Source: Maribellus sediminis
Lineage (GTDB): Bacteria > Bacteroidota > Bacteroidia > Bacteroidales > Prolixibacteraceae
Length of the DNA stretch: 64,000 nucleotides
Direction: 5' to 3'
NCBI RefSeq assembly: GCF_011799805.1
Contig: NZ_WXUB01000002.1
Coordinates: forward strand, 1,261,650 to 1,325,649
A program made the translations under genes and the position numbers. Below the pieces are notes generated by a model, which worked only from the letters and a program-made list of their open reading frames with translations, ran no database searches and was not told where the DNA came from. Below, one piece after another: positions 28,723 to 36,432 of the stretch (the first letter of the stretch is position 1; each line of letters begins with the position of its first letter).

Positions 28723-29904
28723 TTGGATTTCTTTCAACAAGTACATAGATCGCTTTTAGACAGCCCAAAAGAAACCATTAGCCGTGAGTTGATGGACAGC
28801 ATCGATTGGGAAGATAAACTCATTTGTATCAAAGGATTCAGGGGAGTTGGGAAAACCACTTTTTTGCTCGATTACATCAAAAAATATCATCGCGATAATA
28901 ACGATGTCCTGTACATCAACCTGAACAATTTTTATTTCACAAAAAGAAAGATCAGTTCGTTCGCCGATGAGTTTGCCAAACGCGGTGGTAAAACCCTGAT
29001 TCTCGACCAGATTCAGAAATACCCAGAGTGGTCGGAAGACTTGCGTAAATGTGTCGACGAGATCCCGGAACTTCAGATTATCTTCACCTCATCGCCTGTG
29101 TTGCGAATTACTGAAGGAAATCCTGACCTGGAAGGGATTGCAAAGATTTATCACCTCGAAGGATTGTCGTTCAGGGAATACCTGAACCACCAGGCTGGTA
29201 CTTCTTTCAGAACCTATTCGTTGGAAGAAATTCTGAAAGACCATATAAAAATTGCACAACAGGTGGTAAACGAGGTTCGACCTTTGGCGTATTTCGATGA
29301 TTATATGAAAAACGGGTATTTCCCTTATTTTATGGATGCCCCGAATTTTTATACCAACAAATTGCTTAAAAATGTCAATCTGGCTTTGGAAATTGATGTT
29401 CCGTATATTAACCAGATTGAATTTAAATACCTGCCAAAGCTGCGGAAACTGTTGCACATTATTGCTTCGGAAACTCCGTTTACACCCAATGTAAGCAAAC
29501 TGGCAGCTTCGGTTGAAACATCACGCGCAACCGTTATGAATTACCTGCGTTACCTGAAGAATGCACGACTGATCAACCTGCTGTATTCAAATGGAAACGG
29601 AGATGACGATCAAATGAAAAAGCCTGATCAGGTGTACATGCACGATACGAATTTATTGCATGCAATTGCGCCGAACAACAACGATAACCTTACCATGCGT
29701 AGAACATTCTTCTACAACCAGGTGGGTTATAAACACCAGTTGGCATCGTCGCCCGCTGCCGATTTTTGCATCGATGGAAAATATAAATTCAACGTTGGCG
29801 GACGAAAGCTTACCTCTGAAGGCGATGTTTATGCCGCTTCCGATGTGATTGAGGTCGGTGAAGGAAGTAAGATTCCACTCTGGTTATTCGGATTCCTTTA
29901 CTAG
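28723..29904 (+). CDS. AAA family ATPase with DUF4143-like C-terminus
   Basis: 393 residues starting at a TTG codon (28723); no ATG lies upstream in frame, and the next Met would cut the helix before the P-loop. The Walker A motif is GFRGVGKTT at residues 38-46, and a Walker B-like TLILDQIQKYPEW follows near residue 90, where a Gln replaces the usual Glu. The C-terminal half (about residues 215-390) has a winged-helix segment (SKLAASVETSRATVMNYLRYL) and a DUF4143-type end. Such proteins are widespread in Bacteroidota and of unknown function. It sits alone between rnf and nifJ. Its stop codon lies inside a 7-bp repeat tract. Confidence 0.85.
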   Translation: MDFFQQVHRSLLDSPKETISRELMDSIDWEDKLICIKGFRGVGKTTFLLDYIKKYHRDNNDVLYINLNNFYFTKRKISSFADEFAKRGGKTLILDQIQKYPEWSEDLRKCVDEIPELQIIFTSSPVLRITEGNPDLEGIAKIYHLEGLSFREYLNHQAGTSFRTYSLEEILKDHIKIAQQVVNEVRPLAYFDDYMKNGYFPYFMDAPNFYTNKLLKNVNLALEIDVPYINQIEFKYLPKLRKLLHIIASETPFTPNVSKLAASVETSRATVMNYLRYLKNARLINLLYSNGNGDDDQMKKPDQVYMHDTNLLHAIAPNNNDNLTMRRTFFYNQVGYKHQLASSPAADFCIDGKYKFNVGGRKLTSEGDVYAASDVIEVGEGSKIPLWLFGFLY

Positions 29905-29941
29905 ATACTTGATATTTGATGCTGGATGCCGGATGTGGATG
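29901..29941. repeat. Degenerate 7-bp tandem repeat overlapping a stop codon
   Basis: Five to six heptads in exact 7-base register, for example CTTGATA at 29908, CTGGATG at 29922 and CCGGATG at 29929. The first heptad contains the TAG stop of the preceding ATPase gene. A shortened sixth unit ends at 29941. Confidence 0.8.
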
Positions 29942-29967
29942 AAAAATAAGATTATATAGAAAAATAA

Positions 29968-30366
29968 ATGTCTTATAAGAACCTGGAAATATGGAAGATT
30001 GCAAATGAACTGGTCATTAAAATTCATAAAATGACTCTAGAAGAACTTCCTTCCTTTGAAATGTATGAGGAAGGGAGTCAGATCCGACGTTCATCAAAAT
30101 CATCTAAATCTCAGATTGTTGAAGGTTATGGCAGACGAAAGTACAAATTAGATTTCTTACGTTTTTTAAGCTATTCAATTGCTTCAAATGATGAAACCAT
30201 AGATCACCTCGAAAATCTTTTTAATACCGGGTCTCTAAAAAATGAAGAACTATTTAATGAATTATTGAAACTTGCCGATCTTTTAGGTAGAAAGTTAAAT
30301 CGTTTTATAGCTTCGGTAGAAAAGCAACACAACACATTGGCCGAACCAGAGGAAGAATATAAATAA
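29968..30366 (+). CDS. Four-helix-bundle protein (S23/IVP family)
   Basis: 132 residues, all helical. The N-terminal [20 protein letters not shown] and the [12 protein letters not shown] segment (about residues 44-55) mark the TIGR02436 four-helix-bundle family, first noted as open reading frames in 23S rRNA intervening sequences and related in fold to the Avd protein of diversity-generating retroelements. No reverse transcriptase or template repeat is nearby. The gene lies between two 7-bp repeat tracts, a setting I have the impression is common for this family in Bacteroidota. Function is unknown; it is probably a small mobile or accessory gene. Confidence 0.85.
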   Translation: MSYKNLEIWKIANELVIKIHKMTLEELPSFEMYEEGSQIRRSSKSSKSQIVEGYGRRKYKLDFLRFLSYSIASNDETIDHLENLFNTGSLKNEELFNELLKLADLLGRKLNRFIASVEKQHNTLAEPEEEYK

Positions 30367-30404
30367 TTGAGAATCAGAAATAAATAAGAAAAATATAGAG
30401 GATC

Positions 30405-30460
30405 GAGAATCCACAATCAAGAATCAAGAATCAAAAATCTAGAAACGAGAATCAAGTAAC
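30405..30460. repeat. Degenerate 7-bp tandem repeat upstream of nifJ
   Basis: Eight heptads in register, including GAGAATC at 30405, AAGAATC at 30419 and 30426, AAAAATC at 30433 and a second GAGAATC at 30447. The tract ends 20 bases before the nifJ start and so falls in its leader. Confidence 0.8.
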
Positions 30461-30479
30461 TAAATTAAAAATCAATAAG

Positions 30480-33400
30480 ATGGCAAAACAAAAAAAAATG
30501 GTAACATGTGACGGTAATTACGCTGCCGCGTATATGAGTTACATGTTCAGCGAGGTAGCTTGTATCTACCCCATTACACCGTCCTCTACCATGGCGGAGT
30601 ACGTTGATGAGTGGGCCGCTTTTGGCAAGAAAAACATGTTCGGCCGCCCGGTACGTTTAGCCGAAATGCAAAGTGAAGCCGGTGCTGCAGGTGCCGTTCA
30701 CGGTGCTTTGCAATCGGGTGCATTAACTTCTACCTACACTGCATCGCAGGGTCTGTTGTTAATGATTCCTAACATGTACAAAATTGCAGGAGAGCTGCTT
30801 CCAACTGTATTCCACGTAAGTGCCCGTGCTTTGGCCGGTCATGCACTTTCAATTTTTGGCGACCACAGCGACGTTTACGCTGCACGCCAAACCGGATTCG
30901 CAATGTTGGCAGCCGGTTCAGTTCAGGAAGAAATGGACCTGGCCGGTGTTGCTCACCTGGCTACACTGAAATCACGTGTTCCTTTCCTTGCTTTCTTCGA
31001 TGGTTTCCGTACTTCGCACGAAGTTCAGAAAATTGAAGCGATTGAAATGGAAGACATGATTCCGTTGGTTGATCAGGATGCTATTCAGGCGTTCCGCGAC
31101 AGAGCTCTGAATCCGGAGAATCCTGTTACCCGTGGTACCGCTCAAAACCCTGATATTTTCTTCCAGGCTAAAGAATCGGCTAATAAATTCTACGATGCCG
31201 TTCCGGATATCGTGGCCGACTACATGGATGAGATCAGCAAACTGACTGGTAGAAAATACCGTCCGTTTGATTACTATGGTGCTCCCGATGCTGAAAACAT
31301 CATCATCGCTATGGGATCTGTTACAGAAACCATCAAGGAAACCATTGATTACCTGGCTTCTCAAGGTAAAAAAGTAGGTTTGATTTCGGTTCACCTGTTC
31401 CGTCCATTCTCTGCAAAACATTTTGTTGAAGCACTTCCTGCAACCGTAAAACGCATTGCCGTTCTCGACCGTGCAAAAGAACCGGGAGCCGGCGGTGAGC
31501 CATTGTTCCTTGATATCCGTTCACATTTCTACGGAACTGAGAATGCGCCAATTATCGTTGGTGGTCGTTACGGCTTAGGTTCGAAAGACACTACTCCGTC
31601 TCAAATTCTTTCGGTTTACGAAAACCTGGAAATGAATGAGCCTAAAAATGCCTTCACAGTTGGTATTGTTGATGACGTTACCTTTACTTCACTTCCTTTG
31701 AAGGAAGAAATCGACATCACTCCAAAAGGAACTTACCAGGCTAAATTTTATGGGTTAGGATCGGACGGTACTGTTGGTGCCAACAAAAACTCGATTAAAA
31801 TTATTGGTGACTCAACCGACAAATCTTGTCAAGGTTACTTCCAGTACGACTCGAAAAAATCGGGTGGTTTCACTTGTTCGCACCTGCGTTTTGGTGATGC
31901 TCCTATTCGCTCGACGTACCTGGTAACTACACCGGACTTTGTTGCTTGTCACGTTCCGGCATATTTACATTTATACGATGTACTAAAAGGATTGAAAAAA
32001 GGAGGTTCGTTCCTGCTGAACTCAATCTGGGATGAAGAAGAAACCAAAAATCAACTGCCGGACCACATGAAAAAGTACCTGGCTGATAACGAGATCAACT
32101 TCTACATCATTAACGGTACTAAACTGGGTGAAGAAATTGGTTTGGGAACACGAACCAACACCATCATGCAGTCGGCTTTCTTTAAAATTACCGGTGTAAT
32201 TCCTTACGAAATGGCCGTTGAGCAAATGAAAGCAGCCATTGTAAAATCGTACGGTAAAAAAGGTGAGCACATCGTTAATATGAACTTTGCTGCGGTTGAA
32301 GCAGGAGGTTTGAACGTTGTGAAAGTTGATGTACCTGCTGAATGGAAATCGATTGTTGTTGGCGAAACTGAAGAAGCAACTGATCGTCCGGCATACATTG
32401 CAAAAGTGGTTGACGTGATCAACGCTCAAAAAGGTGACGATCTTCCTGTATCAACTTTTGCCGGTTCAGAAGATGGACAGTTCCCACTTGGAACAGCTGC
32501 CTTCGAAAAACGCGGTATTGCAGTAAACGTGCCTGAATGGCAGGCCGACAACTGTATCCAGTGTAACCAGTGTTCTTATGTTTGTCCTCACGCTGCTATT
32601 CGTCCGTTCTTAATGACTGAAGAAGAAGTGGATGCCGCACCTGCTGGAACAGAAGTAAGAACTGCCACTCCATCGAAAATGTTTGGTGGCCTGAATTTCC
32701 GTATCCAGGTTTCGCCACTCGACTGTACCGGTTGTGGAAACTGTGCCGATGTTTGTCCTTCGAAAGAAAAATCGTTGATTATGAAACCGCTTGCAACTCA
32801 GGAAGCTGAAGTTGAACGCTGGAACTACATGGACAAAAAAGTTACGGTTAAAGAGAAAGTGGTTGACAAAACCAAATCGGTTAAAAACTCGCAGTTCGCT
32901 CAGCCATTGTTCGAGTTCTCGGGAGCTTGTGCAGGTTGTGGTGAAACGCCATACATTAAATTAATTACGCAGCTTTACGGCGAAAGAATGATGGTTGCCA
33001 ACGCTACAGGTTGTTCGTCAATCTATGGTGGTTCAGCGCCTTCAACTCCATACTGTAAACACAAAGAATCGGGTCACGGTCCTGCATGGGCAAACTCACT
33101 TTTCGAAGACAACGCCGAATACGGTTTTGGTTTTGCTGAAGGTGTTTCTGCACAGCGTAACCGTATTGCCGACATCATGTCTACTGCCCTTTCAAATGGT
33201 GCTTCTGACGCTGAAAAAGAAGCATTTGCTGAATGGCTGCAGAATAAAGACAATGCTGATGGTTCTGTTATTGCCACCAACAAAGTGTTGGATGTAATTA
33301 AAAGCAGCGATAGCAACTACGCCAAAGAGATCATGTCGTTGAAACAATACCTGGTTAAAAAATCAATTTGGGTATTCGGTGGCGACGGTTGGGCATACGA

Positions 33401-34043
33401 TATCGGTTACGGTGGTCTCGACCACGTAATGGCCAGTGGCGAAGATGTAAACGTTCTGGTAATGGATACCGAGGTTTACTCAAACACCGGAGGTCAGGCT
33501 TCAAAATCTACACCTGTTGGTGCTGTTGCCAAATTCGCAGCTTCGGGTAAAAAGATCCGTAAAAAAGACCTTGGTGCCATGATGATGAGCTATGGTTATG
33601 TTTATGTTGCTCAAGTAGCAATGGGAGCTAACCAGTCGCAGTACTTCAAAGCGCTGAAAGAAGCTGAAGCTTACCCGGGTCCATCACTTATTATTGCTTA
33701 TTCTCCTTGTATCAACCACGGTTTACGTGCCAGCATGGGTCGTACTCAGGAAGAAGAGAAGAAAGCAGTTGAAGCAGGATACTGGCAGTTGTACCGTTAC
33801 AACCCGCTATTGGAAACAGAAGGTAAAAACCCATTCCAATTGGATTCAAAAGAACCGGATTGGAGTAAATTCCAGGGCTTCCTGAATGGCGAGGTTCGTT
33901 ATACTTCACTGAAGAAATCGTTCCCTGCTCAGGCTGATGAACTATTCACTGCAGCTGAAGACAATGCAAAATGGCGCTACCAGTCGTATGTACGCATGGC
34001 TGCCATGGACTACTCGACTCCAGAAGTAAAGGTTGAAGAATAA
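30480..34043 (+). CDS. nifJ: Pyruvate:ferredoxin (flavodoxin) oxidoreductase
   Basis: 1187 residues, the single-chain homodimeric PFOR. Domain I begins MVTCDGNYAAAYMSYMFSE with YPITPSSTMAEYVDEW for substrate binding. Two [4Fe-4S] motifs lie near residues 692-760 (CIQCNQCSYVCPHAAI and CTGCGNCADVCPS), the proximal cluster uses CAGCGET (about 818), and the thiamine diphosphate site is GDGWAYDIGYGG (about 967) with DTEVYSNTGGQASKS. It oxidises pyruvate to acetyl-CoA and CO2 and reduces ferredoxin, the electron donor for the Rnf complex just upstream. Catalytic motifs are complete. A strong terminator follows; the 3' end and this terminator are copied further downstream (34625-34716). Confidence 0.98.
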   Translation: MAKQKKMVTCDGNYAAAYMSYMFSEVACIYPITPSSTMAEYVDEWAAFGKKNMFGRPVRLAEMQSEAGAAGAVHGALQSGALTSTYTASQGLLLMIPNMYKIAGELLPTVFHVSARALAGHALSIFGDHSDVYAARQTGFAMLAAGSVQEEMDLAGVAHLATLKSRVPFLAFFDGFRTSHEVQKIEAIEMEDMIPLVDQDAIQAFRDRALNPENPVTRGTAQNPDIFFQAKESANKFYDAVPDIVADYMDEISKLTGRKYRPFDYYGAPDAENIIIAMGSVTETIKETIDYLASQGKKVGLISVHLFRPFSAKHFVEALPATVKRIAVLDRAKEPGAGGEPLFLDIRSHFYGTENAPIIVGGRYGLGSKDTTPSQILSVYENLEMNEPKNAFTVGIVDDVTFTSLPLKEEIDITPKGTYQAKFYGLGSDGTVGANKNSIKIIGDSTDKSCQGYFQYDSKKSGGFTCSHLRFGDAPIRSTYLVTTPDFVACHVPAYLHLYDVLKGLKKGGSFLLNSIWDEEETKNQLPDHMKKYLADNEINFYIINGTKLGEEIGLGTRTNTIMQSAFFKITGVIPYEMAVEQMKAAIVKSYGKKGEHIVNMNFAAVEAGGLNVVKVDVPAEWKSIVVGETEEATDRPAYIAKVVDVINAQKGDDLPVSTFAGSEDGQFPLGTAAFEKRGIAVNVPEWQADNCIQCNQCSYVCPHAAIRPFLMTEEEVDAAPAGTEVRTATPSKMFGGLNFRIQVSPLDCTGCGNCADVCPSKEKSLIMKPLATQEAEVERWNYMDKKVTVKEKVVDKTKSVKNSQFAQPLFEFSGACAGCGETPYIKLITQLYGERMMVANATGCSSIYGGSAPSTPYCKHKESGHGPAWANSLFEDNAEYGFGFAEGVSAQRNRIADIMSTALSNGASDAEKEAFAEWLQNKDNADGSVIATNKVLDVIKSSDSNYAKEIMSLKQYLVKKSIWVFGGDGWAYDIGYGGLDHVMASGEDVNVLVMDTEVYSNTGGQASKSTPVGAVAKFAASGKKIRKKDLGAMMMSYGYVYVAQVAMGANQSQYFKALKEAEAYPGPSLIIAYSPCINHGLRASMGRTQEEEKKAVEAGYWQLYRYNPLLETEGKNPFQLDSKEPDWSKFQGFLNGEVRYTSLKKSFPAQADELFTAAEDNAKWRYQSYVRMAAMDYSTPEVKVEE

Positions 34044-34065
34044 AAAAAAGACCTTATTATAGTAC

Positions 34066-34104
34066 AAAGCCGCTGGCCTCAATTGAAGCCAGCGGCTTTT
34101 TTTG
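34066..34104 (+). terminator. Intrinsic terminator of nifJ
   Basis: Stem AAAGCCGCTGGC / GCCAGCGGCTTT around a ten-base loop, followed by seven T. An almost identical hairpin recurs at 34680-34716 beyond the toxin-antitoxin cassette. Confidence 0.93.
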
Positions 34105-34161
34105 TTTCTGTATTTTTATAAAATAGATTTGTAACTTTGTGATTATCAATTTTACTTGAGA

Positions 34162-34365
34162 ATGGGAGCACTACGCGAACAATACATTGAAGACGATCAA
34201 GGACGAAGGGTTGCAGTTATATTGCCAATTGCTGAATACGAGATGATGCTTGAAAAGTTGGAAGAACTGGAAGATATAAGGCTTTACGACAAGGCAAAAT
34301 CCAAAAACGAAGTTGCTGAATCTTTCGAAGAGTACGTGGCAAAGCGTAGGAAAAGGAATGGCTAA
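34162..34365 (+). CDS. Phd/YefM-like antitoxin
   Basis: 67 residues from the ATG at 34162 (a TTG six bases upstream would add two residues). The N-terminal half (YIEDDQGRRVAVILPIAEYEMMLEKL) has the short beta-strand and helix pattern of Phd/YefM-type DNA-binding antitoxins, and the C-terminal part (YDKAKSKNEVAESFEEYVAKRRKRNG) is a charged helix suited to wrap the toxin. It overlaps the toxin gene by 8 bases, the usual antitoxin-first order with translational coupling. It probably neutralises the RelE-like toxin and autorepresses the operon. Confidence 0.87.
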   Translation: MGALREQYIEDDQGRRVAVILPIAEYEMMLEKLEELEDIRLYDKAKSKNEVAESFEEYVAKRRKRNG

Positions 34366-34618
34366 GTATTCAATAAAAATCACACAAACTGCACAAAAGC
34401 AACTGGATAAATTACCCCAACAGGTTGCTGATTCATTAATTGAGGTTATCCTGAGTCTTGCTCTGAATCCCCGTCCCGTTGGATATATAAAATTGAAAGG
34501 CCGAAATGCCTACCGGGTTCGTAAAAATAACTATCGTATTATTTATGAAATCATGGACAATGTGCTGATTGTAACAATCATAACTATTGGACACAGAAAA
34601 GAGATTTACAGGAAATAA
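34358..34618 (+). CDS. RelE/ParE-family toxin
   Basis: 86 residues from the ATG at 34358, which overlaps the antitoxin stop. Earlier in-frame starts lie inside the antitoxin and add no conserved sequence. It shows the RelE fold signature: IKITQTAQKQLDKLP, LALNPRPVGYIKLKG, then YRVRKNNYRIIYEI and a C-terminal TIGHRKEIYRK. The terminal HRxxxY with upstream Arg residues fits RelE-type ribosome-dependent mRNA cleavage. The cassette sits between two copies of the nifJ 3' end, suggesting it arrived as a unit. Confidence 0.9.
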   Translation: MAKYSIKITQTAQKQLDKLPQQVADSLIEVILSLALNPRPVGYIKLKGRNAYRVRKNNYRIIYEIMDNVLIVTIITIGHRKEIYRK

Positions 34619-34624
34619 CCCACA

Positions 34625-34716
34625 TTGGATTATTCAATTTCGATAGTAAAAGAAGAATAAAAAAACCTGCATTATATTCAAAGCCGCTGGCCTTAATTGA
34701 AGCCAGCGGCTTTTTT
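34625..34716 (+). repeat. Second copy of the nifJ 3' end plus terminator
   Basis: Directly after the toxin, codons 34625-34660 read LDYSISIVKEE then a stop, matching the nifJ C-terminus MDYSTPEVKVEE then a stop (34005-34043). The following A-run, the CCT-ATTATA stretch and the terminator also match, giving a direct repeat of about 90 bases. Differences in the coding part include several third-position changes (for example GAC/GAT, TAC/TAT, AAG/AAA). Confidence 0.8.
34680..34716 (+). terminator. Intrinsic terminator after the toxin gene
   Basis: Stem AAGCCGCTGGC / GCCAGCGGCTT with a ten-base loop and six T. It differs from the nifJ terminator by a single base within the hairpin. Confidence 0.92.
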
Positions 34717-34756
34717 ATGCGTTGAATACCAAATTGATTTAACAAAACTATTCTGT

Positions 34757-35581
34757 TTAAACCGAGGCCAGCACATCAATTAGGTGCTTGCAACCACCAT
34801 TTTGAATATATTCTGAGTGTTCTTCCACAGTAGAAAACTTTCTTCCACACAGTTCACTGCATTTTACTTTCCCATCAGTTTCGTGCAGGAATCGTTTTAA
34901 TACATCCTGCCCTTCCGGAATTTTAAAAGTAGTATCGTTCGGATGTTTTTTAAACCATTCTTCGGAACGAAGGTAAACTGCTGCTCCCAAAGCGCCACAG
35001 GCATTCCCGCTCAAACCAATGCCTCCGGCAAAACCTGCCAGCATCATCGCTTTTTCTTTGCTTGCTCCCATTTTTTCGGCCAACACCGAAGCACAGCTCA
35101 CAACATTACCTTCCTCTGTGCCATTTTCAACAAGACCTTTCTCAGCCGCTGCAACAGCTTCGGGTGCCCATTTACCGATCAAACGCGCACAACCCAGAGG
35201 TTTCCCTGTAATAAAATACTTTACCATTCCCCACACCGAAGTTTGGTTGCATTTTGTAATCACCCTGCAATCGACACTTACACTTCGCTGTTCAAAAGAT
35301 TGAATCAGTTCGGCAGATGACTTAATCGCAAGTTCTGTTGCCCGGTTGGTATTTTCAGTTCTTCTCCATGCTACGGAACCAACAGCCATTGCTGCTCCCC
35401 AAAGCATGCCGCACTGATGTCCTTCCTGCATAATTCCACCGCAAAGCGGGCCACTGGCTTTTTCTACTACTACATCAGGCTGCCCTAGATGCTGATTAAC
35501 CACTGCATTTAATGCCCCGGTACAGCCAAGTTTAAACAGAAGTTTCCGTGCTTCTTTTCTGATTGTGAGTGTGTTTTCCAT
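34757..35581 (-). CDS. C_GCAxxG_C_C family protein, duplicated domain
   Basis: 274 residues, about twice the length of the single-domain members. The first half has LCGGIMQEGHQCGMLWGAA and a VDCRVITKCN motif; the second repeats the layout as VVSCASVLAEKMG, GNACGALGAAVYL and KCSELCGRKF, ending GGCKHLIDVL. The spaced cysteines suggest a redox-active or metal-binding role, but no reaction is established for the family. It is the last gene of a tight operon with an XRE regulator (3-base gap) and a membrane protein. The regulator may respond to the same redox or metal signal; that is inference. Confidence 0.83.
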   Translation of the reverse strand: MENTLTIRKEARKLLFKLGCTGALNAVVNQHLGQPDVVVEKASGPLCGGIMQEGHQCGMLWGAAMAVGSVAWRRTENTNRATELAIKSSAELIQSFEQRSVSVDCRVITKCNQTSVWGMVKYFITGKPLGCARLIGKWAPEAVAAAEKGLVENGTEEGNVVSCASVLAEKMGASKEKAMMLAGFAGGIGLSGNACGALGAAVYLRSEEWFKKHPNDTTFKIPEGQDVLKRFLHETDGKVKCSELCGRKFSTVEEHSEYIQNGGCKHLIDVLASV

Positions 35582-35584
35582 TAT

Positions 35585-35806
35585 TTAAATGCTTTCGGGT
35601 TCGTAGCTAAAAACTTCACCAATCTCTTTCCCAAAAACATAGGCGATTTTAAACGCCAGTTCCAGCGAGGGCGAATACTTGTTCTTTTCGATGGCTACAA
35701 TAGTCTGTCGTGAAGCACCCACTTTGTCCGCCAGTTCCTGTTGTGTCATCTCACCGGCATCGAAACGAAGCCGCCTGATATTGTTTTGAATGGCTTTCTT
35801 CTTCAT
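35585..35806 (-). CDS. XRE-family helix-turn-helix regulator
   Basis: 73 residues, essentially one HTH_3 domain: MTQQELADKVGASRQTIVAIEKNKYSPSLE-type sequence (residues 20-48) followed by the stabilising helices. Small YozG-like regulators of this size are often encoded beside a multi-pass membrane protein, as here (2-base gap upstream). It probably represses its own operon; an interrupted palindrome overlaps the -33 region upstream of the operon at 36323-36334. Confidence 0.92.
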   Translation of the reverse strand: MKKKAIQNNIRRLRFDAGEMTQQELADKVGASRQTIVAIEKNKYSPSLELAFKIAYVFGKEIGEVFSYEPESI

Positions 35807-35808
35807 GT

Positions 35809-36255
35809 TTACAGGCCCCTTCTGTGAAGAAACAACTGTGTTCCGTTATCGACAATTTCCGACAGCAAACCACTTACAACAAAGATGATAAAAAGGAGGT
35901 ACACCGGGTATCCTATCGCGAGACCGATGATTCCTAGAACAAAACCGCCTGAAAAAACATAATGAGAATTGCGTGTCCCGATCAGTTTGATCATTTTGGC
36001 GCGTTCATCTTCCACCGGAGCTTTTGTTTCGCGCGTTGCAATCGCGTTGATGATGTGAAACACAATGTAAATGATAATTCGAGCCACGATTGTAACTACC
36101 ACAAATACGAGAAATATTTTTCCCCATTCGTTAAGATCCTGTGTCAGATCATACACACCCGCCAGGTGCTTTTGATAAACAATCCAGCTGTAAACAAGTG
36201 TGATTATTAAACCACTGAAGATGTTTACCACGTTTTCTTTTTCCTGATAAGACAT
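35809..36255 (-). CDS. Multi-pass membrane protein, function unknown
   Basis: 148 residues with four hydrophobic segments (about 11-27, 45-70, 100-115 and 117-133). A soluble loop between segments 2 and 3 contains KAPVEDERAKMIKLIGTRNSHY; this EDER...I..+ loop resembles small DUF2178-type proteins encoded with XRE regulators. It is first in the operon with the XRE regulator and the C_GCAxxG_C_C protein. I do not recognise a defined activity. Confidence 0.75.
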   Translation of the reverse strand: MSYQEKENVVNIFSGLIITLVYSWIVYQKHLAGVYDLTQDLNEWGKIFLVFVVVTIVARIIIYIVFHIINAIATRETKAPVEDERAKMIKLIGTRNSHYVFSGGFVLGIIGLAIGYPVYLLFIIFVVSGLLSEIVDNGTQLFLHRRGL

Positions 36256-36302
36256 TGTTTAATTGTTTAAAATGTTAGACTCTGTGTTAATTATTTTCGA
36301 CT

Positions 36303-36334
36303 CAAAGTTATTTATTTCTTACATTGTGTACAAT
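36303..36334 (-). promoter_or_regulatory. Promoter and possible operator of the XRE operon
   Basis: On the minus strand, TTG (36333-36331), a 20-base spacer and TAACTTTG (36310-36303) form a good Bacteroidota promoter, with transcription starting about 40 bases before the first ATG. ATTGTgtACAAT, an interrupted palindrome at 36323-36334, overlaps the -33 element and could bind the XRE protein. Confidence 0.6.
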
Positions 36335-36432
36335 ATTTTTTACATGTATTTGTTAAAAATTTTTGACACAACAAATCACAAAGCTGATTTTAAGCAACTT
36401 ACATTTCAGAATCTTTCTGTAAGAAAAAGCTT

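Noticed and set aside
29968..30366. Avd of a diversity-generating retroelement
   Set aside because: The fold family fits, but no reverse transcriptase, template repeat or variable C-type-lectin gene is present nearby.
29901..30460. CRISPR array
   Set aside because: Repeat units are 7 bases, degenerate and without spacers; no cas gene is nearby.
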